A DNA stretch of 64,000 nt, from assembly GCF_014648175.1 (NCBI RefSeq), contig NZ_BMQP01000001.1, forward strand, positions 248,001 to 312,000, read 5' to 3'. A program made the position numbers and the translations under genes. This DNA comes from Planobispora rosea (GTDB lineage: Bacteria; Actinomycetota; Actinomycetes; Streptosporangiales; Streptosporangiaceae). The stretch's first letter is position 1, and each line of letters opens with the position of its first letter. Of this stretch, positions 34,960 through 43,814 are shown piece by piece. Below the pieces are notes generated by a model that was not told the origin of the DNA, made no database searches, and was given only the letters and a program-made list of their open reading frames with translations.

Positions 34960-36330
34960 TCACCTGACCGGGCGCGGCTTGGAGCAGGGCCGCGCCTGGG
35001 CCCGGCGGGGGAGGGCCAGGAACAGGGACACGCTCGCCCCGCCCTCGGGGGACGCGCCGAGGGTGAGCGCGCCGCCCGACGACTCGGCGGTACGGCGTGC
35101 GATGTCCAGGCCGAGCCCGGTCGACCCGGCCCCGCTCTCGCCGCGCTCCAGCGGGGCGGTCGTGCCGAACCCGGGCCCGGCGTCGGTGACCGTCAGAACC
35201 GCGCCGCCCGGGGCGGCCGCCAGCCGTACCCCGAGGGCGACCCCCTCGCCGGTGTGCGCGAACACGTTGCCCAGCAGGGCGTCCACACAGGCCGCGAGGT
35301 CGTCGGCGGCGACCGCGACGGGAATCGGGCCCGGGGCGAGATCCAGCTCCACGGCCCGCCCCTGGTCTTCGGCGAGCACCGACCAGAAGGCCACCCGGTC
35401 TCCGACCACCGCCACCGCGTCGCACTCGTCCCGTTCCCGCGTCCGCCGCCGGGCCTCGGTGATCACCGCTGTGACGGCCCGTTCCAGGGCGTCCACCCGG
35501 GCCTCGATCCTGGCCGCCTCATCCGGGTCGGACAGGGACTCGGCCTCCAGCCGCAGCCCGGTGAGCGGCGTGCGCAGCCGGTGGGACAGGTCGGCGGCGT
35601 TCTCCCGTTCCTCGGCGAGGAGGCCGGTGATGCGTCCGGCGAGATGGTTGAGCGCGAGGCCGACCGCGTGGACCTCGGGCGGGCCGCCGGGAACGGTCCG
35701 GGCGGTCATGTCGCCGGCGGCGAGCCGGTGCGACACCTTCGCCAGCGACGAGATCGGCCGGATCACCGCGCGGGCCAGCCGGTCGGCCACCAGGATGCCC
35801 AGCCCGACCAGGACCAGCCCGAGCACCAGCAACCCCGTCTGCACCCGCGTGACGCCCCTGGCCAGCTCGTCGTCCCCGAGGAACACCCGGACCACCGCCG
35901 TGCCGCCGGGCGCCCCCTCCACCGCGACCAGGATCTCTCTGCCGCCCGGGACCGCCGCGGTGACGCTGCGCCCCCGCGACGCCAGCTCCACCGCCGGGGA
36001 CCGGTCCGCGCGGGCGCCGAGGACCCGGCCGTCGCCGAGGAAGACCGTGGTGGGGTGGGCGGCCCGTTCCACGGTGAGGCGCAGGGTTTCGAGGTCCGCG
36101 GCGCGGCCGTCCACGGCCCCGGCGCCGGGCTCCGTGCCGGGGCCCGCGGTGCCGGGCGTTGCGGCCTCCAGGGCGCCGACGGCGACGGCCACCGACTCGG
36201 CCTCGGCGCTCGCCCGGTCCACGGCGCCGCTCTCGGCGGCCGTGCGGACCAGCAGGACGAGCGGGACCAGCAGGGCGATGAGGACGAGAGAGGTGGTCGC
36301 CGCGACCAGCACGGCCAGCCAGCGTCTCAT
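34960..36330 (-). CDS. HAMP-domain sensor histidine kinase
   Basis: 456 residues: N-terminal helix (LAVLVAATTSLVLIALLVPLVLLV), an extracytoplasmic sensor segment, a second helix (VLGLVLVGLGILV), a HAMP domain, the HisKA box DLSHRLRTPLTGLRL and an ATPase domain (GNVFAHTGEG, DAGPGFG, STGLGLDIARR). It pairs with the overlapping OmpR-type regulator upstream (ATGA overlap at 36327-36330). Its gene is convergent with the MASE1 kinase, 13 bases apart. Confidence 0.9.
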   Translation of the reverse strand: MRRWLAVLVAATTSLVLIALLVPLVLLVRTAAESGAVDRASAEAESVAVAVGALEAATPGTAGPGTEPGAGAVDGRAADLETLRLTVERAAHPTTVFLGDGRVLGARADRSPAVELASRGRSVTAAVPGGREILVAVEGAPGGTAVVRVFLGDDELARGVTRVQTGLLVLGLVLVGLGILVADRLARAVIRPISSLAKVSHRLAAGDMTARTVPGGPPEVHAVGLALNHLAGRITGLLAEERENAADLSHRLRTPLTGLRLEAESLSDPDEAARIEARVDALERAVTAVITEARRRTRERDECDAVAVVGDRVAFWSVLAEDQGRAVELDLAPGPIPVAVAADDLAACVDALLGNVFAHTGEGVALGVRLAAAPGGAVLTVTDAGPGFGTTAPLERGESGAGSTGLGLDIARRTAESSGGALTLGASPEGGASVSLFLALPRRAQARPCSKPRPVR

Positions 36331-37007
36331 GAGGGCACGCTCAGCCGTACGCCCACACCGCGCACCGTCTGCAGGTAGCGGGGCTCGGCGGACGTCTCGC
36401 CCAGCTTGCGGCGGAGCCAGGAGAGGTGGACGTCCACGGTCTTGTCCGCTCCGCCGTACGGGATCTGCCAGACGTGGGTGAGCAGCTCACGCTTGCTGAC
36501 CACCTCGCCCGGCCGGGCCGCCAGGTAGTGGAGCAGGTCGAACTCCCGCGGGCTGAGGTCCAACGGCACGCCGTCCAGGGTCGCCTCCCGGCTGCGCGGG
36601 TCGATCCGCAGACCGCCCACGGTCACCGAGCCGTCGGTACGGCTCTCGCCCGACCGCCGGAGCACCGCCCGGATCCGGGCGTCGATCTGGGCCGCGCTGA
36701 ACGGCTTGACCACGTAGTCGTCGGCCCCCGCGTCCAGCAGCTCGACCATCTCCGCCTCACCGTCCCTGGCGGTCGCGACGATCACCGGGACGCGGCTGAC
36801 CGCACGGAGCATGCGCAGCAGGTCCAGGCCGTCCATGTCGGGCAGGCCGAGGTCGAGCACGATGAGGTCGGGACGTTCCTCGACGGCGAGGCGGAGGCCG
36901 TCCAGGGCGGCGGGAGCGGACGAGACGGCGTGGCCGCGGTCGCGCAGTCCCCGGGTGAGCGAGGTGCGGATCGCGGGGTCGTCCTCGACGAGCAGCAGGT
37001 TCGGCAT
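36327..37007 (-). CDS. OmpR-family response regulator
   Basis: 226 residues. Receiver domain with Asp52 (in LDLGLPDMDG) and Lys in VVKPFS, followed by a winged-helix DNA-binding domain (LSPREFDLLHYLAARPGEVV, KTVDVHLSWLRRKLGE, VRGVGVRL). The ATG at 37007 gives the typical start MPNLLLVEDDPAIRTSLTRG. It is divergent from a secreted-protein gene; the space between has 11-bp-phased repeats that this regulator probably binds. Confidence 0.92.
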   Translation of the reverse strand: MPNLLLVEDDPAIRTSLTRGLRDRGHAVSSAPAALDGLRLAVEERPDLIVLDLGLPDMDGLDLLRMLRAVSRVPVIVATARDGEAEMVELLDAGADDYVVKPFSAAQIDARIRAVLRRSGESRTDGSVTVGGLRIDPRSREATLDGVPLDLSPREFDLLHYLAARPGEVVSKRELLTHVWQIPYGGADKTVDVHLSWLRRKLGETSAEPRYLQTVRGVGVRLSVPS

Positions 37008-37038
37008 TTGCCGCCACGTTAGCCCGGCCGGGCCCATG

Positions 37039-37093
37039 GCGGAACCGGGGCGGAACCGCGTTAGCGGCCTCTTAACCCCGCCTTAGCGATGGG
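37039..37093. promoter_or_regulatory. five 11-bp-phased direct repeats between the regulator and the secreted-protein gene
   Basis: Starts at 37039, 37050, 37061, 37072 and 37083: GCGGAACC, GCGGAACC, TTAGCG, TTAACC and TTAGCG, each exactly 11 bases from the next. OmpR-family regulators bind direct repeats with one-helical-turn (11-bp) pitch, so autoregulation and control of the 37111 gene are likely. Confidence 0.55.
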
Positions 37094-37110
37094 AGTGGCA
37101 GGGTGGGCGC

Positions 37111-37623
37111 ATGCGCAGGCGTCTTCCTCTCGTCGTGGCCGGATGGCTGGTCACCGGCGCTCTCGCCACCGGGGCGGGGGTCGCGGTGATCGCTTTTCTG
37201 GGCGAGCCGCTGACGGCGTCCGCGCACCGTCCGCTCTCCTCCGCCGAGGTGGCCGACGCGCTCGCCCGCACCACCCCGTCCGTGAGCCCGTCCACGATCG
37301 CGACCCCGTCGACGACCGCGACCCCGCTCCCGTCCGGTGATCCCGTCCCCACCGGCGCGTCCACGCCCGCGCCCCCGGCCGCCGGGCCGTCCACCGGCCG
37401 GAGCCGGGTGATCGGCACGGCGGGCGGGAGCACGATCGCCCGGTGCGACGACGGCCTGGTCACGCTCCGGGCGTGGAGCCCCGCACAGGGCTTCCGGGTG
37501 GACGACGTGGAGCGCGGCCCCGCCGCCCGCGCCCGCGTCGAGTTCGAGTCGGACGAGACCGACGTCAAGATCGAGGTGTGGTGCTCGGCGGACGGCTCGC
37601 CGGTCCACCGGTCGCACGACTGA
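37111..37623 (+). CDS. secreted or anchored protein with Thr/Pro-rich linker, unknown function
   Basis: 170 residues. A hydrophobic N-terminal segment (VVAGWLVTGALATGAGVAVIAFLG) is followed by a disordered Pro/Thr/Ser linker and a small C-terminal domain with two cysteines (TIARCDDGLVTLRAW and IEVWCSADG), likely disulfide-bonded. It is divergent from the OmpR-type regulator and convergent with a PepSY gene two bases away, so it is plausibly the signal sensor or target of this system. Family not recognised. Confidence 0.7.
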   Translation: MRRRLPLVVAGWLVTGALATGAGVAVIAFLGEPLTASAHRPLSSAEVADALARTTPSVSPSTIATPSTTATPLPSGDPVPTGASTPAPPAAGPSTGRSRVIGTAGGSTIARCDDGLVTLRAWSPAQGFRVDDVERGPAARARVEFESDETDVKIEVWCSADGSPVHRSHD

Positions 37624-37625
37624 GG

Positions 37626-38006
37626 TCACCAGTTGTAATTGATCTTCAATCTGACGATCCTCCCGCTCTTGGTGGAGATGTAGAGGTCGTACCGCCAGAC
37701 TCCCTCCTCCATCCGGACCCACCAGGTCCAGATCCCCTGCTCGTGCACGCGCTCGACGCTGATGACCTCGGCTCCGGGCGCCTTCTCCTTGGCGATCTCC
37801 ACGGCCCGCTCCGAGGTGATCTCGTCGGCGGCCGGAGCCGGGACCGGGGTCGAGGTCGAGTCCGGGGCCGGAACCGGAATGGCAGCGGCCGGGGTGGTGG
37901 CGGTCGCCGCCCCGCCCGCCGCCTGGGCGGCGCCGCCCCCCGCGAGCAGGAGGGCGGCGGTCCCGGTGGCGAGGGCGGTCCTGGCGACCGCGTCGATCCG
38001 TCTCAT
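37626..38006 (-). CDS. secreted PepSY-domain protein (second copy)
   Basis: 126 residues from ATG 38006, chosen for GGAAGG eight bases upstream. Signal peptide (TALATGTAALLLAGGGAAQA), Pro/Ala-rich linker, then one PepSY domain, ITSERAVEIAKEKAPGAEVI to YDLYISTKSGRIVRLKINYN. It is a paralogue of the 31231-31584 protein. Three TTGGCG/C repeats with 11-bp pitch lie upstream (38040-38067). Confidence 0.8.
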   Translation of the reverse strand: MRRIDAVARTALATGTAALLLAGGGAAQAAGGAATATTPAAAIPVPAPDSTSTPVPAPAADEITSERAVEIAKEKAPGAEVISVERVHEQGIWTWWVRMEEGVWRYDLYISTKSGRIVRLKINYNW

Positions 38007-38039
38007 ACCGGAGACCTTCCCTGGCGGTGCCGAGGAGCC

Positions 38040-38067
38040 CGCCAAGCCCGCGCCAAAACAGGGCCAA
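38040..38067 (-). promoter_or_regulatory. three 11-bp-phased TTGGC direct repeats upstream of the second PepSY gene
   Basis: On the gene's strand TTGGCC (38067-38062), TTGGCG (38056-38051) and TTGGCG (38045-38040) start exactly 11 bases apart. The array sits 34-61 bases upstream of the ATG, a normal place for an activating OmpR-family regulator. Confidence 0.55.
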
Positions 38068-38133
38068 GCCGCAGGTCCCACCGGCCGGGCATCCGGCGGC
38101 CGGCTCAAGGCCGCCCTCCGGGCGCGCCCGCCC

Positions 38134-39243
38134 TCAGCCGCAGCCGGAGGCCCTGTCTTTCCCGGAGTCTTCCCCGGCGTCGTTCCCGAGGGCGGGAACC
38201 TCGTCCACCACGGTGACCGAGAGCTGCGCGGTGGAGGCGAACAGGCTTCCCTCGGGGGCCTGGGCCAGCTTCTCGTCCACCACGACCTCGCGCTCGCCCA
38301 GCAGCTCGTAGCTCTCCGGATCGAAGACGAGATCCGCCCGGACGCCGTCCCGCCCGATCCGGCCCACCGCGATGCCCGTGCGGCCCGCGGCGTCCTCGGC
38401 GTCGTTCACCATGCCGACCCCGGGGATCGTCGCGGCGGCCCGGAACAGCGCGGCCCGCTGCGCGGCGGGCAGGTAGGTCTCCCGCACCATCTCGCCGACC
38501 CGCTCCCACGCGGCCTCGTCCGGGGAGCCGTCGCCGGGGTCGCCCTTGTAGAGGTGGGCACGCATGGCCTCGGCGTCGGAGGGGAGCCTCTTGAGCGCCG
38601 CGTAGTCCCTGCGCAGGTGGTCGGGGAGGGGTTCGCAGACCGGCAGCGGGAGCATCTCGACCTGCCCGGCCTGCCGACGGGCCCGCTCCGGGATCGGCCA
38701 GCCGGGGTAGGCCTCCGGCTCCAGGTGCTCGATGCGCAGCACGCCGTCCCTGGTCCCGTCGGCGGACTGCCAGATCACCCGCTTCGTCCGGTAGAGGTGA
38801 CGGGTCTCCGGAACGGTCTCGCCCGTGCCGGGGCTGACGCCGCCCATGTCGAAGGCCCGGTACATCGTCTCCGACTCGACCTTGACGAACTGCTCGTCGC
38901 GCGGGTCCAGGTCGGTCCGGGCGGCCGCGCGGGCCGCCCGGTCGAGCACCTCGCTCGCCGACACGGGTGCGACCTTCGGCAGGGTCACCACGACCTGCCC
39001 GGCCGGTCCGCGCTCCGGTCCGCGCCCGGCGCCGGTGGCCAGCGTGGTCACGGTCACGGCCGCCGTGGCGGCCAGCGCTCCGGCCAGCATCATCATCGGC
39101 GGCCTGCGCCACGCGGACCGCGACGGCGGGCGCGAGGCGGCCGCCGCGGCCAGCCCCCGCCGGGCCGCGGCCTTCGCCCCGGGGTCGTACGGCGGCGCGT
39201 CCGGGCGCAACTCCGCCACCAGCCGGATCTCGTCCTCGTTCAT
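38134..39243 (-). CDS. CU044_5270-like membrane protein, sigma-factor partner
   Basis: 369 residues. A cytoplasmic N-terminus of ~45 residues (MNEDEIRLVAELRPDAPPYD, typical of the CU044_5270 family), one membrane helix (MMMLAGALAATAAVTVTTLA) and a ~290-residue outer domain. The gene overlaps the upstream ECF sigma factor by four bases. This layout suggests a membrane-bound partner of that sigma factor, but it lacks an obvious zinc anti-sigma motif, so that role is inferred from position. Confidence 0.75.
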   Translation of the reverse strand: MNEDEIRLVAELRPDAPPYDPGAKAAARRGLAAAAASRPPSRSAWRRPPMMMLAGALAATAAVTVTTLATGAGRGPERGPAGQVVVTLPKVAPVSASEVLDRAARAAARTDLDPRDEQFVKVESETMYRAFDMGGVSPGTGETVPETRHLYRTKRVIWQSADGTRDGVLRIEHLEPEAYPGWPIPERARRQAGQVEMLPLPVCEPLPDHLRRDYAALKRLPSDAEAMRAHLYKGDPGDGSPDEAAWERVGEMVRETYLPAAQRAALFRAAATIPGVGMVNDAEDAAGRTGIAVGRIGRDGVRADLVFDPESYELLGEREVVVDEKLAQAPEGSLFASTAQLSVTVVDEVPALGNDAGEDSGKDRASGCG

Positions 39244-39833
39244 GTGTGCGACTCCAGGGAGCGACGGATCTTGGTTCGGGTCCGGGAGAGCCGGGAGCGC
39301 ACGGTCCCGATGGGGATGTCCAGCGCCTGCGCGGCCTCCTCGTAGCTCAGCTCGGCCCAGGCGACCAGGAGCAGCAGCTCGCGCTCGGCGGAGCCGAGCT
39401 TCGCCAGCGCGGCGGCCAGGGCGGGCCGGAGCCCGTCGGCGGTCACCCGCTCGGCGCTGCGCTCCTCGAAACCGGCCGCCCGCTCCGGGGCCTGGCGGGT
39501 GAGCGCCTTGAGCCTGCGCGTCTCGGCCCTGCGGTGGCCGGAGATCAGCTTCGAGGCGATGCCGTACAGCCAGGGCCGGGCGTCGGGCCTGTTCAGGTCG
39601 TAGCGGGCACGTTTGCGGAACGCCACCAGGAACGTCTCGGCCGTGACGTCGTCGGCCACGGTGACGTCGTCGAGACGCCGGGCGGCGTATCGGTGGATCT
39701 CGTCGGCGTACCTGTCGAACAGCACGGCGAACCGGTCGGGATCCGTCAGCGACACTTCGATCAGCGCCGCGTCGTCGGAGGGCGGAGGCGGTGCGGGCGC
39801 CGCCGCCCGCTGGGGGAGCGACAGGGTCACCAC
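39240..39833 (-). CDS. ECF-type RNA polymerase sigma factor
   Basis: 197 residues with region 2 (FAVLFDRYADEIHRYAARRL, DDVTAETFLVAFRKRARYD) and region 4 (LSYEEAAQALDIPIGTVRSRLSRTRTKIRR). No region 3, as expected for ECF sigma factors. The start is GTG at 39833, or the next GTG at 39830, whose spacing to AAAAGG is better. It is coupled to the downstream CU044_5270-like gene by a four-base overlap. Confidence 0.9.
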   Translation of the reverse strand: MVTLSLPQRAAAPAPPPPSDDAALIEVSLTDPDRFAVLFDRYADEIHRYAARRLDDVTVADDVTAETFLVAFRKRARYDLNRPDARPWLYGIASKLISGHRRAETRRLKALTRQAPERAAGFEERSAERVTADGLRPALAAALAKLGSAERELLLLVAWAELSYEEAAQALDIPIGTVRSRLSRTRTKIRRSLESHT

Positions 39834-39958
39834 CCTTTTCGTCCAGTCATCGGGGAGGTCCTTTCGCGGGGCGCGTCCGCGCCCTCACCCCTACTCCGCT
39901 CCCCGCCGCCATCCGGTTCCCGGCCGGAACCGATCGCTCCGGAAGGCGCTTTTCAGGG

Positions 39959-40849
39959 TCAGAGGTCGGCGGTTCCCATGTCGCGGATCACTCGGGCCAG
40001 GGACAGGATGCGATCGCACGCGGTGTCGTTGCGCCAGACCAGGCCCCAGCGCAGACGCGGGGCGTCGCGGACGGGCAGGAACCGCACGTCCGGGCGGGCG
40101 TGGTACCGGGCGGCGTGGGCGCCCAGGTGGTGGACGGCCTCCCCGGCGCCGACGATGGTGAGGATGTCGTCCATCTGCCGGACGGCCGGGCCGCGTTCGA
40201 CCGGACGGCCGCTGGGCGTCTGGAACGGGATGAAGGCGTCCTCCCAGTAGTCGGGCAGAGCCTGCGAGGCGCGCAGGACACCGAAGTCGCCCAGGGCCTC
40301 GATCGAGACGGACGCGTGTGCGGCCAGGTCGTGACCGGGCGCGGCGAGCAGGACCCGGGACTCGGTGAAGACGACCGGGCCGACGGTGAGGTCGGGCTCC
40401 TCCACCGGCAACCAGCAGACCAGGACGTCGACATCGCCGTGACGCAGGGGTGCGAACGGGTCGATGAACGGGTTGTGGCGGATGCGCAGCCGCCATTGCG
40501 GGTGGCGGGCGCGGAACGCCTCCCAGTAGGTGCGCAGATCGTAGGCGTTGCTGGAGAGCATGCCGATGCGCAGCGCGTCGTTCTCGTCCCGCGCGGCCAG
40601 CTTGGCGCGTCGCATGCTCTCGTGCAGTCCGCGGAAGGCAGGCCGCAGATCGCTGTACAGCCGTTCGCCGACGGCGGTGAGGCGCACGCTGCGGCTGGTG
40701 CGTTCGAACAGCTTGGCGCCGACCTCGCGCTCCTGCTTCCTGATCGCCTGGCTGATCCGTGCCGGACTCACGTGCAGCCGGTCGGCGGTCCTGGTGAAGT
40801 GCAGCTCTTCGGCGAGTGTCAGGAAGATCTCGATATCGCGCAGCTCCAT
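39959..40849 (-). CDS. LysR-family transcriptional regulator
   Basis: 296 residues. An N-terminal winged helix (LRDIEIFLTLAEELHFTRTADRLHVSPARISQAIRKQEREVG) and a periplasmic-binding-like effector domain. ATG at 40849 is chosen as the family start; a GTG three codons upstream is possible. Such regulators often control a neighbouring gene; the nearest candidates are the secreted hydrolase and the MFS exporter upstream, both on the same strand. Confidence 0.9.
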   Translation of the reverse strand: MELRDIEIFLTLAEELHFTRTADRLHVSPARISQAIRKQEREVGAKLFERTSRSVRLTAVGERLYSDLRPAFRGLHESMRRAKLAARDENDALRIGMLSSNAYDLRTYWEAFRARHPQWRLRIRHNPFIDPFAPLRHGDVDVLVCWLPVEEPDLTVGPVVFTESRVLLAAPGHDLAAHASVSIEALGDFGVLRASQALPDYWEDAFIPFQTPSGRPVERGPAVRQMDDILTIVGAGEAVHHLGAHAARYHARPDVRFLPVRDAPRLRWGLVWRNDTACDRILSLARVIRDMGTADL

Positions 40850-40981
40850 CACACCCACCGATCATGAACCGCAGTGTTACCGGCGTCGCCGCGACAGCAT
40901 AGACCCTCATAGACCCTCGCCACTCACAGGCCGACTGCCGTCAGCCGGCCGCGCGGCGCAGCTGATCACGACGGGTGCAGG

Positions 40982-41974
40982 TCAGCGACAGACCCGGGGG
41001 AGTCCGGCCGACCCGGTCGAGGCGATCTCCGCGGCCACGGCCTTCACGTTCTCCTCCATCAGCGTCGGAAGGGACGCGACGGGGGGATGGCCGGGATAGG
41101 CGCGCCTCATCGCGGCGATGACGGCACGGCGCTCGGCGTCGGTCACGTGAGGGCCTGCCGGGGAGTCCTTCGCCACGGTGGGCTTGACCAGCCCGCGAAA
41201 GTGCTTGATGTAGGTCTGCTGCCGGGTGATCAGGTCGCGGGCCGGAGCGGGAGCGCCATGGCCGGGATACGCCGTGCCCGCCCCGAGGGACGAGGTGCGC
41301 AGCCGGTCGAGCTGAACGAGCCAGCCGCAGCTGTGGCCTTCCAGCAGCGCGGGCGTCACTCGATTGCCGAGGAGGTCGCCGGGGAACAAGGACCGGCTTC
41401 CCGGTTGGTAGTACACGGTGGCCGCATCCGACTCGGCGTCGGGGAACTCGATGGTCCGTACCGTCATCCCGGCGATCGTCAGCGTCGCGCCCGCACGGAA
41501 GACCCTGGTGGGATAGGTGAGCTTCTCGGGGAAGCCGGAGCCAGGCAGGGATCGCGTCAGAGCGTAGAGCCCGCGCGCGTCCTCCCGCATGGCCTCGGCG
41601 CTCGCCTCGGACGCATAGATCGGCGCCCGCGGGAACGCCCGGTGGAAGACGCCCGCCCCTCCGACATGGTCCGGATGGACATGGGTCAGCAAGATGGCCG
41701 CCACCGGCCGGCCGGTGGCGCGGATGCGAGCGAGGGCCTGCCGGGCGTCGGTGGGCGTGCGTAAGGTGTCGACGAGGACCAATCCCTCCGGTGCCTGCAT
41801 CCAGTAGGTGTTCACCGAGCCAGGGTCGCGTGAGGCGAATCGTTCCACGCGGAGTTCCGTCACCGCGGGGCCCTTCGCGGGAGAGAGGGACGGCTCGGCC
41901 GCTGCCGGGCGTGCCGCGGCGAGAGGTACGGCGGCGAGAACGACCGCAAGAGTCGTCATAGCCTGCTTTTTCAC
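40982..41974 (-). CDS. secreted metallo-beta-lactamase-fold hydrolase
   Basis: 330 residues. A signal peptide (MTTLAVVLAAVPLAAARPAAAE) then an MBL domain with THVHPDHVGG, the binuclear zinc motif, and later ligands (Asp in PGDLLG and His in YPGHGAP). The GTG start at 41974 has AAAGGG about nine bases upstream. The substrate is not deducible; resistance, quorum-quenching and generic esterase roles all use this fold. Neighbours are LysR downstream and MFS upstream. Confidence 0.82.
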   Translation of the reverse strand: MKKQAMTTLAVVLAAVPLAAARPAAAEPSLSPAKGPAVTELRVERFASRDPGSVNTYWMQAPEGLVLVDTLRTPTDARQALARIRATGRPVAAILLTHVHPDHVGGAGVFHRAFPRAPIYASEASAEAMREDARGLYALTRSLPGSGFPEKLTYPTRVFRAGATLTIAGMTVRTIEFPDAESDAATVYYQPGSRSLFPGDLLGNRVTPALLEGHSCGWLVQLDRLRTSSLGAGTAYPGHGAPAPARDLITRQQTYIKHFRGLVKPTVAKDSPAGPHVTDAERRAVIAAMRRAYPGHPPVASLPTLMEENVKAVAAEIASTGSAGLPRVCR

Positions 41975-42072
41975 GTGGTCGACCCTTTCGAGATGCGATG
42001 TGGACCCCATGGACGACGGGGGCTTTCTGCGTTTCCGGCAGGTGGAAGCGCGTTCGTCGGTCGGCCTGCCGA

Positions 42073-43257
42073 CTATCGGTTCGCGCTCCAGCGTCCGGTC
42101 AGCCACGTCAACGGCAGGCAGGCCAGGCACATCAGGAGGCCGACGACGACGACCGCGGACAGGCCGCTGCCGGTCAGGGCCCAGCCGCCGAGCAGCGCGC
42201 CGGCGGCGATGCCGGCGTTGACCGCGGAGGCGGGCAGGCTGGCGGCCAGGTCCCGGGCCGGGCCGGCCAGGGTGGCCACCCGGTACTGCAGCGCCGGCAC
42301 CAGCCCGAACCCGACCAGCCCCCACACCAGCAGTGCCACGGCGGTCAGGACTGGAACGGCGCCGGCCAGATACAGCAGGCCCAGCGCCAGTATCAGGACG
42401 ACGTTGGACACCAGCAGCGTGCGGGAGGCGTCGCGGTCGGCCGCCCAGCCGCCGGCGAACGTGCCGATCGCCGTGGCCACGCCGTAGGCCAGCAGGAAAC
42501 CGCTCACCGCGGAGTCCGAGATGGCGGTCACCTCAAGCAGGAAGGGAGTGATGTAGGTGAAGACGGTGAACTGCCCGCCCAGCAGCAGCACGCCGATCGC
42601 CAGCATGACCAGCACACGGGGCGCGAACGCCGAGCGGACCTGCGGGTGTAGCCTCGCCGCCCCGCCGCCACCGGCGGTGGTGACGGACGGCATCAGCAGC
42701 AGCAGACCGGCCAGAACCACCACGCCGACGGCGACGATCACCGTGAAGGCGCCGGTCCAGCCGAGCGCCCGGCCGACCAGGGTGCCGATCGGAACGCCCA
42801 TGGCGGTGGAGACCGCGATCCCGCCGAGCACGACCGCGATGCCCCGGCCCAGCCTCTCGGCGGGCAGGAGCACGCCGACCGCGGCGAAGGCCGCCCCGAC
42901 GAAGGCGCCGTGCAGCGCCCCGGCCACCGCCCGGGCTGCGAGCAGGAGCGCGAAACTGGTCGTGACCACCATGGCCAGGGTGGCCAGGAGGAAGGCCAGC
43001 ATGCAGACCCACAGCAGGGTTCGCCGGGGCAGGCGGATGGTCGCCGCGGTCAGCGCGGGCCCGCCGAGACACAGGCCCAGGGCGTAGGCGGTGACCAGGG
43101 TGCCGGCGGTGCTGACGGTCACGCCGGTGTCCGCGGCGATGAGGTCCAGGACGCCGACGACCACCAGTTCGGTGCTGCCGAGGACGAACGTGGCGAGGAA
43201 CAGGGAGATCAGGGCGAGGTTGCCGCGGGTGCGGCTGAGGGTGGGGGAGGGGTGCAC
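42073..43257 (-). CDS. MFS transporter, DHA1 (AraJ/efflux-like) type
   Basis: 394 residues, twelve predicted helices with two six-helix halves and a central loop. STELVVVGVLDLIAADTGVT and YALGLCLGGPALTAATIRLP resemble the drug:H+ antiporter-1 group. GTG start at 43257. No resistance specificity can be told. It lies 98 bases upstream of the secreted metallo-hydrolase and may be in the same unit. Confidence 0.88.
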   Translation of the reverse strand: MHPSPTLSRTRGNLALISLFLATFVLGSTELVVVGVLDLIAADTGVTVSTAGTLVTAYALGLCLGGPALTAATIRLPRRTLLWVCMLAFLLATLAMVVTTSFALLLAARAVAGALHGAFVGAAFAAVGVLLPAERLGRGIAVVLGGIAVSTAMGVPIGTLVGRALGWTGAFTVIVAVGVVVLAGLLLLMPSVTTAGGGGAARLHPQVRSAFAPRVLVMLAIGVLLLGGQFTVFTYITPFLLEVTAISDSAVSGFLLAYGVATAIGTFAGGWAADRDASRTLLVSNVVLILALGLLYLAGAVPVLTAVALLVWGLVGFGLVPALQYRVATLAGPARDLAASLPASAVNAGIAAGALLGGWALTGSGLSAVVVVGLLMCLACLPLTWLTGRWSANR

Positions 43258-43341
43258 AGTGACTCCGATGGGGCGTCGTTCTGGGATTTCCGCGATGCCG
43301 GCCGGCGCGCTCGTGAAGGTGTCTTCTGTTCGCCCGGAGGT

Positions 43342-43746
43342 TCACGCGGCCCGGATGAGCCCGGCCGCCAGGGCGATGAGCGCGACGGCGAGGAGCAGGG
43401 CGCCGGTCCGCGTGAGCAGCGTTCCGGCCGAGCTGCGGCCCTGCTGGCCGATGCCCAGATGCAGGAAGAACCCGCCCGACTGGGCCAGCACCCCGCCCAG
43501 CAGAGCGGCGCCGCAGGCCCATTCCAGGCCGTCGCCGAAGCCTGCGCGGGGCAGGTACAGCAGGTAGACGAGAGAAAGGATCAAGAGCACGCCGGCGTGG
43601 GCGTGACCGGCCCGGAAGAAGCGTTCGCGGAAGGCTCCCAACCGGTCCGGGTCGGTGGTGATGAAGCGCAGCAGCGCGTGCCCGCCGAACTCGACCGTGA
43701 CGACCGAGAAGATCGCCACGATCGGCAGGATCTCGGTGGGCTCCAT
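43342..43746 (-). CDS. four-helix membrane protein, unknown function
   Basis: 134 residues, nearly all hydrophobic with helices around VAIFSVVTVEFGGHALL, VLLILSLVYLLYLP, GAALLGGVLAQSGGFFLHL and ALLLAVALIALAAG. GGGAG six bases upstream of the ATG fixes the start. Its first base also belongs to the stop codon of the small ORF at 43746-43814, so translation may be coupled. Family not recognised. Confidence 0.75.
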   Translation of the reverse strand: MEPTEILPIVAIFSVVTVEFGGHALLRFITTDPDRLGAFRERFFRAGHAHAGVLLILSLVYLLYLPRAGFGDGLEWACGAALLGGVLAQSGGFFLHLGIGQQGRSSAGTLLTRTGALLLAVALIALAAGLIRAA

Positions 43747-43814
43747 CACCGTCTCCCGGCGCTTGCGCAGCGCGTCTCCACCACGTGAGGGCGGGTATCG
43801 CTGGAACGTCTCAT
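43746..43814 (-). CDS. 22-residue upstream small ORF with strong Shine-Dalgarno
   Basis: ATG at 43814 with AAGGAG (43820-43825) five bases upstream, reading MRRSSDTRPHVVETRCASAG then RR and TGA. The TGA shares its last base with the ATG of the membrane-protein gene. A good ribosome site on a tiny ORF coupled to the next gene fits a leader peptide or a real small protein. The sequence has no known signature. Confidence 0.5.
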   Translation of the reverse strand: MRRSSDTRPHVVETRCASAGRR

